In this document: positions 25,487-33,202 of the stretch, piece after piece
How the letters are laid out: every line of letters begins with the position of its first letter
Position numbering within the stretch: position 1 is the stretch's first letter
Source: UBA5026 sp949065595
GTDB lineage: Bacteria; Bacillota_I; Bacilli_A; RF39; UBA660
Direction: 5' to 3'
DNA: 52,712 nt
Assembly: GCA_949065595.1 (NCBI GenBank)
Contig: CARSXK010000006.1
Span: 1 to 52,712, forward strand
Translations under genes and position numbers: made by a program
Notes under the pieces: generated by a model
Databases searched by the model: none
What the model saw: only the letters and a program-made list of their open reading frames with translations
Told to the model about the DNA's origin: nothing

Positions 25487-27250
25487 ATGTTAGGACGCAT
25501 GATTGGAATGGAAGAAAATTTGGTATCAGTTGCATTAAACCCAGAACAAGTACAACAAGAAATGATGAATAGGCATGTCGTTTTAGATGATGGAAGACAG
25601 CTAATTGGTGAAATTGTGGATGTCAAAGATGGTATTGCTTATGTGATGTTATTAGGAGAATTAAAAGAGAAAAATTTTGTTTTTGGTGTAGTGAAAAAAC
25701 CATCTTTTCAAGCTAAAATCTCATTTGTTCCAAGAGAAAAAATAGGATATATTATTGGTATTTCTGATTATAAAGAAGAAAAAGATTTATATATTGGGAA
25801 AAGTCCAATCTATGAAAATGTTTCAATTGGGGTCCATATCAATGATTTTTTTAGTAGCCATTTTGCGATTTTTGGTTCCACAGGAAGTGGGAAATCTTGT
25901 AGTATTGCACGTATTGTTCAGAATTTATTTGAAAAGAAAGAAAAAATTGCTTACCGCTCTAGCCTTTTTATATTTGATGCTTACGGCGAATATCATAATG
26001 CCTTTCAAAAATTACATGAAGTGGTTCCAGAGATTCAGTTTAAGTCCTATACAACAGATATAAAATCAAATCAAGAATTGGTAAGAATTCCGCTATGGTT
26101 ACTCGGAGTTGATGATATTGCACTATTACTAGGTGCTGAAAAACATTCTCAATTATTACTCATTGAAAAAGCGCTTAAATTAGTCACAGTCTTTGCTCGG
26201 AATGAAGATGAAGTATTGAAAATCAAAAATGATATCATCGCAAGAGCTATTTTAGATATTTTATCCAGTGGACGAGCACCTGCCCAAATTCGTGACCAAA
26301 TTTTTTCAGTTTTATCGTATTATAATACCAAAGAATTGAATTTAGAAACTCCAATTTTTCAACCGGGATATACAAGACCACTAAAACAATGTATTATGAT
26401 TGATTCCAGTGGGAAAATTCGGGAAATGGAAATGATTGTCGATTTCATGGAAACCTATTTAACGGATGATTATGATCTTTCGTTACCAGATGGAAGTTTC
26501 CCATATTCATTGAAAGATTTACAAGATGCTTTTGACTTCGCTTTGATTTCAGAAGGTGTATTGAAAAGTGATAAAGTTTATGATGAGGCCAATATATTAA
26601 AGGTTCGTCTGCATGCCTTGGTTTCAAGTGATGATAGTCAGTATTTTTCTTATCCTAAATTTATTGATAGAACGAGTTATGTAAGGCAATTATTGACCGC
26701 TGATGACGGAAAAAAAGCGCAGATTATCAATTTTGATATTAATTATGTAGATGATCGCTTTGCTAAAAACTTAACCAAGATTTATTCTAAATTGCTGTTT
26801 GATTTTTCAAAAAGTGCTGTAAAACGTGCCACGATGCCATTTCATATCATATTAGAAGAAGCACATCGATATGTTCAAAATGATAATGATAAATTTTTAC
26901 TTGGATATAATATTTTTGAACGGATTACAAAGGAAGGAAGAAAATATGGTGTTCTTTTGGGATTGATCTCTCAAAGACCCTCTGAATTATCGGAAACTTC
27001 CTTATCCCAATGTAGTAATTTCCTAATTTTTAAGATGCTACATCCAACAGATGTCGATTATATTAAAAAGATGGTCCCTAATGTAACACAGGAAGTCATC
27101 AAACGATTACGTATTTTACAACCAGGAACTTGTGTTGCCTTTGGTTCTGCTTTTAAAGTACCTGTACTGGTAAAAATAGACATGCCATCTCCTGCCCCTT
27201 CTAGTAGCAGCTGTGATATATCTGCATCTTGGTTTGTAGATAAAGATTGA
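25487..27250 (+). CDS. HerA/DUF87-type hexameric ATPase
   Basis: 587 residues. N-terminal beta-rich HAS-barrel-like region (~30-100), then a RecA-type ATPase: Walker A GSTGSGKS (130-137), LFIFDAYGEYHN, Walker B HIILEEAHRYV, and the C-terminal SQRPSELSETSLSQCSNFLI arginine-bearing segment. HerA proteins translocate on DNA, with NurA in archaeal end resection or with Sir2/nuclease partners in bacterial phage defence. No NurA, Sir2 or nuclease gene adjoins it, so its job is open. TATAAT at 25457-25462 and GAGGAGG precede it. The gene ends in a palindrome-rich gap. Confidence 0.85.
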   Translation: MLGRMIGMEENLVSVALNPEQVQQEMMNRHVVLDDGRQLIGEIVDVKDGIAYVMLLGELKEKNFVFGVVKKPSFQAKISFVPREKIGYIIGISDYKEEKDLYIGKSPIYENVSIGVHINDFFSSHFAIFGSTGSGKSCSIARIVQNLFEKKEKIAYRSSLFIFDAYGEYHNAFQKLHEVVPEIQFKSYTTDIKSNQELVRIPLWLLGVDDIALLLGAEKHSQLLLIEKALKLVTVFARNEDEVLKIKNDIIARAILDILSSGRAPAQIRDQIFSVLSYYNTKELNLETPIFQPGYTRPLKQCIMIDSSGKIREMEMIVDFMETYLTDDYDLSLPDGSFPYSLKDLQDAFDFALISEGVLKSDKVYDEANILKVRLHALVSSDDSQYFSYPKFIDRTSYVRQLLTADDGKKAQIINFDINYVDDRFAKNLTKIYSKLLFDFSKSAVKRATMPFHIILEEAHRYVQNDNDKFLLGYNIFERITKEGRKYGVLLGLISQRPSELSETSLSQCSNFLIFKMLHPTDVDYIKKMVPNVTQEVIKRLRILQPGTCVAFGSAFKVPVLVKIDMPSPAPSSSSCDISASWFVDKD

Positions 27251-27287
27251 GATATTACTGAAATATAGAATCATTTTGATTAAAAAA

Positions 27288-27350
27288 GTTTCTAAATTCC
27301 TAGGAGTATCTATAAATAAAACTATAATAAAACATACTCAAAATAGAAAC
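27288..27350. repeat. Nested inverted repeat downstream of the HerA-like gene
   Basis: Outer arms GTTTCTA (27288-27294) and TAGAAAC (27344-27350); inner arms GAGTAT (27304-27309) and ATACTC (27334-27339). No T-run follows on either strand. Confidence 0.6.
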
Positions 27351-27358
27351 CTAGCGAA

Positions 27359-27388
27359 TAACCTATAGAATTTTAATTCTATAGGTTA
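27359..27388. repeat. Perfect 14-bp inverted repeat
   Basis: TAACCTATAGAATT, a two-base TT spacer, and AATTCTATAGGTTA. It forms a near-blunt cruciform or hairpin, with no T-run following. Could be an operator-like palindrome or a processing hairpin of the herA transcript. Confidence 0.75.
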
Positions 27389-27428
27389 GAACAAAAAGGA
27401 CAACGTTCAAATATTATTTTTTAAATCA

Positions 27429-27457
27429 TTGCTTTTAAACACAAAATATGATAGAAT
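27429..27457 (+). promoter_or_regulatory. Promoter of the putative antitoxin RNA
   Basis: TTGCTT (27429-27434), 17-base spacer, TAGAAT (27452-27457), predicting a plus-strand transcript from about 27464. Confidence 0.5.
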
Positions 27458-27463
27458 AAGTAT

Positions 27464-27576
27464 GTAAGCAAGAAACTTGCATATAATAAAAAAGGGAATA
27501 CCTAGTTTTGACGAGTTAGGTACTATTCCAAATTTAATTGTTCAAGTACCGACTTATGCAGTTGGTACTATTTTTA
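27464..27576 (+). ncRNA. Candidate antisense RNA antitoxin
   Basis: Predicted RNA of about 110 nt from the promoter at 27429-27457 to a terminator AGTACC (27545-27550)/GGTACT (27564-27569) with the T-run 27571-27575. It begins with a small GCAAG/CTTGC hairpin and is fully antisense to the 3' end of the minus-strand toxin mRNA, covering its terminator, the stop codon and the last seven or so codons. Convergent 3'-end overlap of this kind is the arrangement of txpA/RatA and bsrG/SR4 in Bacillus. Inferred from signals only. Confidence 0.45.
27488..27529 (-). terminator. Terminator of the small toxin-like gene
   Basis: On the minus strand, GGAATAGTACCTA pairs with TAGGTATTCC (with a short bulge), followed by CTTTTTT. 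It is a near-copy, in inverted orientation, of the hairpin at the 5' end of the same transcript (27680-27710). Confidence 0.7.
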
Positions 27577-27646
27577 TTAACATGATAATAATCACGATAA
27601 TAAGGAGTATTATGATAGTACAAAGATATTTCTCTGATTTTCTCAT
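27554..27646 (-). CDS. 30-residue hydrophobic peptide, candidate type I toxin
   Basis: Minus-strand ORF: ATG at 27646, TAA at 27554-27556. It begins MRKSEKYLCT, continues with a run of Ile/Leu/Val making one membrane helix (about residues 8-26), and ends KIVPTA. Preceded by an excellent AAAGGGGGTGA site. A minus-strand promoter lies at 27718-27746 and a terminator at 27488-27529. Length, basic start, single helix, structured mRNA ends and an antisense RNA promoter at its 3' side are the hallmarks of type I toxins such as TxpA/BsrG/Fst. Sequence not matched to a known family; it could instead be a harmless small membrane peptide. Confidence 0.5.
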   Translation of the reverse strand: MRKSEKYLCTIIILLIIVIIIMLIKIVPTA

Positions 27647-27679
27647 AATTTCACCCCCTTTCACTTAAAAAAGTAAAAA

Positions 27680-27710
27680 GGGAATAGCACCTAAACTAAC
27701 TAGTTATTCC
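27680..27710 (-). repeat. 5'-leader hairpin of the toxin-like mRNA
   Basis: GGAATA/TATTCC closes a hairpin that begins at the predicted first bases of the minus-strand transcript and is followed by CTTTTT. Both halves are complementary, with one or two differences each, to the two halves of the 3' terminator (27494-27529), so the mRNA ends can pair over 25-30 bases. Long-distance 5'-3' pairing keeps several type I toxin mRNAs silent. Confidence 0.6.
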
Positions 27711-27717
27711 TATCATA

Positions 27718-27746
27718 ATTATACTATTTTTTGGTATATAAGTAAA
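27718..27746 (-). promoter_or_regulatory. Promoter of the toxin-like gene
   Basis: Read on the minus strand: TTTACT (27746-27741), 17-base spacer, perfect TATAAT (27723-27718); transcription would start near 27711. Confidence 0.5.
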
Positions 27747-27749
27747 GAT

Positions 27750-27807
27750 TTTTCCTTTTAAAATAAAAGGAAAATAGGTATATTACAGATTTTCAAAATC
27801 TGTAATA
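27750..27807. repeat. Two adjacent perfect palindromes
   Basis: TTTTCCTTTTA/TAAAAGGAAAA (27750-27774, loop AAA), then TATTACAGATTTT/AAAATCTGTAATA (27781-27807, one-base centre). No T-run on either strand. Very tight hairpins of this kind resemble operators or cruciform sites more than terminators. Confidence 0.7.
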
Positions 27808-27855
27808 AATACACCACAGAAATGTGTTTTTATTTTGCTCCCTATTGGCTTGCAG

Positions 27856-27915
27856 ATATTCAAACCTTTTACCATTTCTCTTATTCACATAAACTATGGT
27901 AAAAGGTTTGAATAT
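27856..27915. repeat. Perfect 20-bp inverted repeat with 20-base spacer
   Basis: ATATTCAAACCTTTTACCAT (27856-27875) is the exact reverse complement of 27896-27915. No T-run follows. A short ACAGGC/GCCTGT hairpin (27917-27931) adjoins it. Confidence 0.85.
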
Positions 27916-27971
27916 AACAGGCAATGCCTGTACAATTTTAGTGCATAGTGGAAATTCTTAATTTAAAAGAG

Positions 27972-28056
27972 TTCTGCCCTAGTTTGCACGTGATTATTTA
28001 TTTCTATACTTATAATTAAATTAATGATAGAATATCACGTATAAACTAGGACAGAA
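27972..28056. repeat. Long imperfect inverted repeat (23-bp arms)
   Basis: Arm 27972-27994 (TTCTGCCCTAGTTTGCACG then TGAT) and arm 28034-28056 (ATCACGTATAAACTAGGAC then AGAA) are complementary with three differences, some of which would be G-U pairs in RNA. Spacer of 39 bases, AT-rich. Confidence 0.8.
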
Positions 28057-28072
28057 TGTTTAAAATTGCAAT

Positions 28073-28151
28073 AGACTTGTCTGTAAACAATAATTTTTTT
28101 AAGTATTAACATAATAAAAATTGTAATAGAAAAGTGTTTATAGACAGGTCT
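28073..28151. repeat. Long imperfect inverted repeat (17-bp arms)
   Basis: AGACTTGTCTGTAAACA (28073-28089) against TGTTTATAGACAGGTCT (28135-28151). Both differences become G-U pairs in a plus-strand RNA and A-C mismatches in a minus-strand RNA, which hints that the plus strand is the functional RNA. A smaller GTGTT/AACAC hairpin (28171-28183) follows. Confidence 0.75.
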
Positions 28152-28206
28152 TTTGATAAAATTTCCACAGGTGTTTTCAACACAACCTTTCATTTTATAG
28201 TATGAT

Positions 28207-28298
28207 GTCGTTATTTTCATAGGTGGTTTATCTAATCTATATTACTTACTAAAATTTTAGTTTAATTTCACATGCAAAGCCACCTATCAAATAACGAC
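28207..28298. repeat. Long imperfect inverted repeat (20-bp arms)
   Basis: GTCGTTATTTTCATAGGTGG (28207-28226) against CCACCTATCAAATAACGAC (28280-28298), one mismatch and one gap, spacer 53 bases. Last of the row before the SNF2 gene. Nothing gene-like seen in 28299-28410. Confidence 0.8.
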
Positions 28299-28414
28299 TT
28301 GCGGATTATATATTTATCTAATTTTTGAAATATAGTTTTTTTTAATAAAAGGTATCACATCGAGCTTAACGCTACATTTTGTCATATAAGTACTAGATAA
28401 TGCGAATATATCTA

Positions 28415-28423
28415 TGGTATACT
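28415..28423 (+). promoter_or_regulatory. Extended -10 of the SNF2 gene
   Basis: TGG-TATACT (TG at 28415-28416, -10 at 28418-28423), 21 bases before the start codon; no convincing -35. Confidence 0.45.
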
Positions 28424-28444
28424 ATAAATATTTGAGGTGATTGC

Positions 28445-31400
28445 ATGCGTTCTAAAATAGTAACAATCGAAGATGTGACAAAAATTGTAGGAATTTCTAA
28501 TTATATTCAAGCATTAAATCTAGATAAAGATAAATTAGCTTATGATTCATATGAAAAATTAAACAATCGCATCAAAGTACATTTTCATTATGAACAACTG
28601 CCTATCACTATTATAATTAATAAAGAATACCAAATGTTTGGTATGGATTGTGGCTGTAAACCAGGGCTTGAATATTGCCCTCATATCGCTCTTGCGATTA
28701 TGTATTTAATTGAACATGAAGATGAAGTAAATCAAATGATTGCCGAGTTAAATAGTGAATATGATAGTGACTTCAATCAAAAACTATTGGGACTATTTGA
28801 AACAAAAAAGAAAAAGAAAATTACGCTTGATATCAACTTAAAATTAATGGATTATAGAAATCCAGATACTTATGAATTACAGGTCAGAATTGGCGAAGAA
28901 AAAAAATATATCATAAAGAAAAATTTAGAACATTTTATTCAAGCTTATCAAACACAAGAAGGAGAAGTGGGGTTTGGACAAAAGTTTACCTATCGCTACA
29001 CAGATTATGTGTTTGATGAAACGGATAAAAAAATAATTGAATTTCTTGCTTTTTATGTAGATAGTCAAAATCCCTCATATCGCAGTTTCTATGGGTACCA
29101 TGTCATGGAAAAACAGCTAGAATGGATTCGTTTAACCAACGAAAGTTTATTACAATTTATGAAACTATTGTATGAAAAGCCATTTACGGTACAAATAGGT
29201 TATTATACTTATCATTTTTCTGGAATTCAGGAAGAATTTCCATTGACGATGGCTTTAGAGTCATTGGGAGAAAACATTCACTTTCAAATCCACAAAGAAC
29301 AAATCACTCCTTTTATTTCTAATTACGAATATGTTATGATGAGAGAAAAAATGTATCATGTCAAAGAAGCTGCTATGCTAAAATTATTACAAGAAAATCA
29401 AAAACAAGATATCATTATCAAACAAGAAGAAATAAAATCATTTACCAAAAATGTGTTGCCTAAAATTATTTCCAATACGAAATTAGATCAAACATTACAA
29501 GAAAAAATAAAATTAGAATTGCCCAATGTTAAATATTATTTTGAAAAGAATAAAACAAAAATCCATGGAAAAATTATGTTATGTTATCAAGACATAGAAA
29601 AACAAATATTCGAAGAAGACAATGATTGGGATGGCACTTATTTAAAAAGAGATGAAAAAATAGAAGCTATATACCAAGAAGAATTGTATGCGATGGGTTT
29701 TAGGTTACATGAAAAAGAATTTATTTTAGAAGACAATCATGCAATCATTGCCTTTTTGGAAGGTGGCTTACAAGCATTTTCAAAAAAATACGATGTGTAT
29801 GTATCCCAAGAGTTAAGAGAAATGAAAGTATTCCATCATGTAGGGGTACAAAGCAGTTTTTCGCTTGGAAAGGACAACATACTATCTTATCAATTTGATG
29901 TAGAACATATAGAGGAAGAAGAACTAGAATCTCTCATAAAATCTTTAAAAATGAAGAAAAAATTTTATCGTTTGAGCAATGGAAGTTACATGGACTTAAC
30001 TGCTGATTCGATGCAACAATTTTTAAAACTTACAGATACTTTAGAACTAGAACAAGGAAAAGGAACTATGCCACTTTATAAAAGCTTATCTTTAGAAGAA
30101 AATCAATATATCAAGTTGGATGATAGTTTACATCAATTTCTAGAACAATTCAAACAATATAAGGATACCAATATTTCTTTTGAAAGTGACAATATGTCTA
30201 TTTTAAGAGATTATCAAAAAGTAGGAATCAAATGGATGCTTACACTTTCCAAATGTGGCTTTAGTGGCATTTTAGCAGATGAGATGGGACTTGGAAAATC
30301 ATTACAAACCATTGAATATATCAAACAAAAAAGAAAAGAAAATAAAAATACCATATTATTAATTGTTCCTACTTCGTTAATCTATAACTGGGAACATGAA
30401 TTCAAACAATTTGCTCCTGAATTAAGCTATATTATTATGAATGAATCAAAACAAAAACGGGTAAAAGCATTTCAAAAATTAGAAACCTATGACGTAGTAT
30501 TGACAAGCTATGGACTATTTAGACAAGATATCGCGTATTACCAATCTTATACATTTGATACTTGTATTATTGATGAAGCCCAAAATATTAAAAATATCAA
30601 TGCCGAAATTACTAAAATGATTAAAACCATTCATGCCAAAACAAGATTTGCCCTTACTGGAACTCCAATTGAAAATTCTTTATTAGAATTATTCAGTATC
30701 TTTGATTTTCTGATGCCAGGATTTTTATCCACATATTCTCAATTCAAGGTAAAATATAGTATCAAGGCCATTCAAGAATCCCCACAATTATTAGAAAAAT
30801 TAAATGTTCAAATTTCTCCTTTTATTTTAAGAAGAAAGAAAAAAGATGTGTTAAAAGAATTACCAGATAAAATTGAAACCAACATTTATGTGGATATGGC
30901 AGAAGAACAAAAGAAACTCTATTTAGCACAATTAGAAAAAACCAAAAAAGAGCTGCATCATACCCTTCAAACAGAAGGATTTTCGAAAAGTCAAATTCTA
31001 ATTTTATCATTACTGACGAGGTTGAGACAAATTTGTATTGACCCGAAACTTTATATGGATACTGATATTCGAAGTGGAAAATTGGATGCATTGATACAGA
31101 TTCTTCAAGAATCAATTCAAAACGGACATAAAATATTACTGTTTTCTCAATTTCCATCTGCTTTAAAATTAGTAGAACAAGAATTGAAAGAAAACAGAAT
31201 TACTTCTTATTACTTGGATGGAAGTACCCCAAGTAAAACAAGAATACAACTAGTAGATGCCTTTAACCAAGATGGGACCAATGTTTTTCTTATTTCCTTA
31301 AAGGCAGGAGGAACAGGACTCAATTTAACAAGTGCGGATGTGGTAATCCATTTAGATTTGTGGTGGAATCCCCAAGTAGAAAATCAAGCAACCGACCGTT

Positions 31401-31600
31401 CTCATCGTATTGGACAAAAACATGTGGTGGAAGTGATTCGTTTGATTGCAAAAGGTACCATTGAAGAAAAAATACTAAAGTTACAAGAGAAAAAACGTCA
31501 TTTGAGTGAGCAAGTCATTGAAGGTGATACAAGAGATCAAATTATACTATCCAAATTGACGGAAGAAGAACTACTTTCTTTACTAGAAAATAAAGAATAA
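28445..31600 (+). CDS. SNF2-family DEAD-box helicase with SWIM zinc finger
   Basis: 1051 residues. N-terminal SWIM finger CGC (69-71) with C80 and H82 in CPHIAL, a ~480-residue middle typical of bacterial SNF2-associated regions, then the SNF2 motor: DEMGLGKSLQT (Lys618), IIDEAQNIKN, LTGTPIENSL, LLFSQF, KAGGTGLNL, and ATDRSHRIGQ. Bacterial members of this SWIM-SNF2 type are common in Firmicutes and are thought to remodel DNA-protein complexes such as stalled RNA polymerase, as RapA does. Start set by GAGGTGATTGC. Single gene with its own promoter. Confidence 0.92.
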   Translation: MRSKIVTIEDVTKIVGISNYIQALNLDKDKLAYDSYEKLNNRIKVHFHYEQLPITIIINKEYQMFGMDCGCKPGLEYCPHIALAIMYLIEHEDEVNQMIAELNSEYDSDFNQKLLGLFETKKKKKITLDINLKLMDYRNPDTYELQVRIGEEKKYIIKKNLEHFIQAYQTQEGEVGFGQKFTYRYTDYVFDETDKKIIEFLAFYVDSQNPSYRSFYGYHVMEKQLEWIRLTNESLLQFMKLLYEKPFTVQIGYYTYHFSGIQEEFPLTMALESLGENIHFQIHKEQITPFISNYEYVMMREKMYHVKEAAMLKLLQENQKQDIIIKQEEIKSFTKNVLPKIISNTKLDQTLQEKIKLELPNVKYYFEKNKTKIHGKIMLCYQDIEKQIFEEDNDWDGTYLKRDEKIEAIYQEELYAMGFRLHEKEFILEDNHAIIAFLEGGLQAFSKKYDVYVSQELREMKVFHHVGVQSSFSLGKDNILSYQFDVEHIEEEELESLIKSLKMKKKFYRLSNGSYMDLTADSMQQFLKLTDTLELEQGKGTMPLYKSLSLEENQYIKLDDSLHQFLEQFKQYKDTNISFESDNMSILRDYQKVGIKWMLTLSKCGFSGILADEMGLGKSLQTIEYIKQKRKENKNTILLIVPTSLIYNWEHEFKQFAPELSYIIMNESKQKRVKAFQKLETYDVVLTSYGLFRQDIAYYQSYTFDTCIIDEAQNIKNINAEITKMIKTIHAKTRFALTGTPIENSLLELFSIFDFLMPGFLSTYSQFKVKYSIKAIQESPQLLEKLNVQISPFILRRKKKDVLKELPDKIETNIYVDMAEEQKKLYLAQLEKTKKELHHTLQTEGFSKSQILILSLLTRLRQICIDPKLYMDTDIRSGKLDALIQILQESIQNGHKILLFSQFPSALKLVEQELKENRITSYYLDGSTPSKTRIQLVDAFNQDGTNVFLISLKAGGTGLNLTSADVVIHLDLWWNPQVENQATDRSHRIGQKHVVEVIRLIAKGTIEEKILKLQEKKRHLSEQVIEGDTRDQIILSKLTEEELLSLLENKE

Positions 31601-31664
31601 CTAGGCATTAATAATGGTTGCTTATACTCAAGTTGAATATCCTGAAACAATAGGGATGTTTTGG

Positions 31665-31693
31665 TTGCATTCTAACAAAACATATGATAAAAT
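31665..31693 (+). promoter_or_regulatory. Promoter of pyk
   Basis: TTGCAT (31665-31670), 17-base spacer, TAAAAT (31688-31693). Confidence 0.55.
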
Positions 31694-31728
31694 GAATTCT
31701 GTTCGGCAAAATTAGAAGAGGTGTATGT

Positions 31729-33144
31729 ATGAAAAAAACAAAAATTATATGTAGTATTGGGCCATCGACCCAAACTTGGGAAGCCTTTAAAGGACTTGTA
31801 GAAGCAGGGATGAATGTTGCGCGTATCAACTTTTCACATGCAACATTGGAAGAACGTGCAATTGATGAAGCATTGGTCAAAAGAGCCAATGAAGAACTGA
31901 AAACGGATATTGCTATTTTATATGATACCAAAGGACCTGATTTAAGAACATGTGCTTTTCAAGATGATAAAATTGAATTGATTGCGGGGAATACCATTCG
32001 CATCGTTGAAGAAGAAATCGAAGGAACAAAGGATGCCATCTGTTTTAATTATAGAGGAATTTTAAAAAGCATTGAAATAGGAATGGAAATTTTAATTGAT
32101 GATGGTTTTTACAGATTAGTAGTAGAAGATATAGATGATGCTAACGGAGGAATTACATGTCGTATCTTGAATGGTGGAATCATTAAAAGTAGACGTGGTG
32201 TTTGTATTCCTGGTATCAAATTAGATATTCCATATATCAGTGAGCAGGATGAAGCGGACATTCAGTATGCATGTGAGCATGATGGAGACTTTTTAGCAAT
32301 TTCCTTTGTCAATAGTAAAGAGGACATAGAAGCTGTTAGAGCTTTATGTAAAAAATATGGAAAAGAAACGATGCAAATTATCTCGAAAGTGGAAACACAA
32401 TATGCAATGGATCATTTAGATGAAATTGTTGAGGCATCTGATGTGATTATGATTGCCCGTGGCGATTTGGGAACAGAAACAGGTGTTGAAAAATTACCAC
32501 TTTATCAACAAATGATGATTGATAAATGTCATGCCAAAGGAAAAAGAGTCATTATGGCAACTCAAATGATGTATAGCATGAAAACCAATATTAGACCAAC
32601 CAATGCAGAAGTAACTGATGTTGCCAATGCAGTCATTACTGGGTGTGATGCCATTATGACTAGTGATGAAACAACAATCGGTAATTATCCAGTAGAAACA
32701 ATTAAAACAATGGCACAAATATGTGAAACAGTGGAAAGCTATAATGTATATAAAGATGAATACAAAGTATCTCGCACCAAAGACATTACATCTGTTATTG
32801 CAAATAGTGTAGTAACCGCAAGCAAAGAGCTGAATGCCAAGGTTATTGTTGCTGCAACCATGAGTGGTTATACAGCAAAACAGATGAGCAATTTAAGACC
32901 TAATGCTTTTGTACTAGCGGCTTGTCCAACCCATGAAACAGCCCGTTCACTCGCATTAAGTTATGGTGTTTATACTACCATTGTACCTATTTATAATAGT
33001 ACCGATGAAGTGGTTGCTGATGCCAAAATTCAAGCACAAAAATTAATGGATTTGCAAAAAGGAGATGCCATTATTGTAACAGGTGGTTTTCCAAATAATA
33101 CACAAAATAGAACAACCAATTTTATGAAAATAGAAGAAATCTAA
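31729..33144 (+). CDS. pyk: Pyruvate kinase
   Basis: 471 residues, the usual bacterial length without the extra C-terminal PEP-utiliser domain of Bacillus enzymes. Motifs: TKIICSIGPSTQ start, NVARINFSHA with the substrate Arg, YDTKGPDLRT, the active-site ISKVETQYAMDHLDEI with Lys, MIARGDLGTE, and ATQMM with the K+/substrate Thr region. It converts phosphoenolpyruvate and ADP to pyruvate and ATP, the last step of glycolysis. Monocistronic: own promoter and a terminator overlapping its end. Confidence 0.97.
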   Translation: MKKTKIICSIGPSTQTWEAFKGLVEAGMNVARINFSHATLEERAIDEALVKRANEELKTDIAILYDTKGPDLRTCAFQDDKIELIAGNTIRIVEEEIEGTKDAICFNYRGILKSIEIGMEILIDDGFYRLVVEDIDDANGGITCRILNGGIIKSRRGVCIPGIKLDIPYISEQDEADIQYACEHDGDFLAISFVNSKEDIEAVRALCKKYGKETMQIISKVETQYAMDHLDEIVEASDVIMIARGDLGTETGVEKLPLYQQMMIDKCHAKGKRVIMATQMMYSMKTNIRPTNAEVTDVANAVITGCDAIMTSDETTIGNYPVETIKTMAQICETVESYNVYKDEYKVSRTKDITSVIANSVVTASKELNAKVIVAATMSGYTAKQMSNLRPNAFVLAACPTHETARSLALSYGVYTTIVPIYNSTDEVVADAKIQAQKLMDLQKGDAIIVTGGFPNNTQNRTTNFMKIEEI

Positions 33145-33157
33145 ATCTTCTTTTTTA
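33132..33157 (+). terminator. Terminator of pyk
   Basis: AGAAGA (33132-33137) and TCTTCT (33146-33151) stem over the stop codon, then T-run. Confidence 0.7.
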
Positions 33158-33171
33158 TTTCTGATATTCTA

Positions 33172-33180
33172 TGGTATACT
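33172..33180 (+). promoter_or_regulatory. Extended -10 of the FemAB-family gene
   Basis: TGG-TATACT (33172-33180), 22 bases before the start. Confidence 0.45.
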
Positions 33181-33202
33181 AAATAATAGAGGAGGTTTTA
33201 TT

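Noticed and set aside
27477..27668. 63-codon plus-strand ORF in the gap after the HerA-like gene
   Set aside because: No ribosome site, runs antisense through the toxin-like gene and both hairpins; better explained by the minus-strand peptide gene and an antisense RNA.
27750..28298. CRISPR array
   Set aside because: Repeats are inverted pairs of different sequence, not identical direct repeats with regular spacers; no cas genes in the window.
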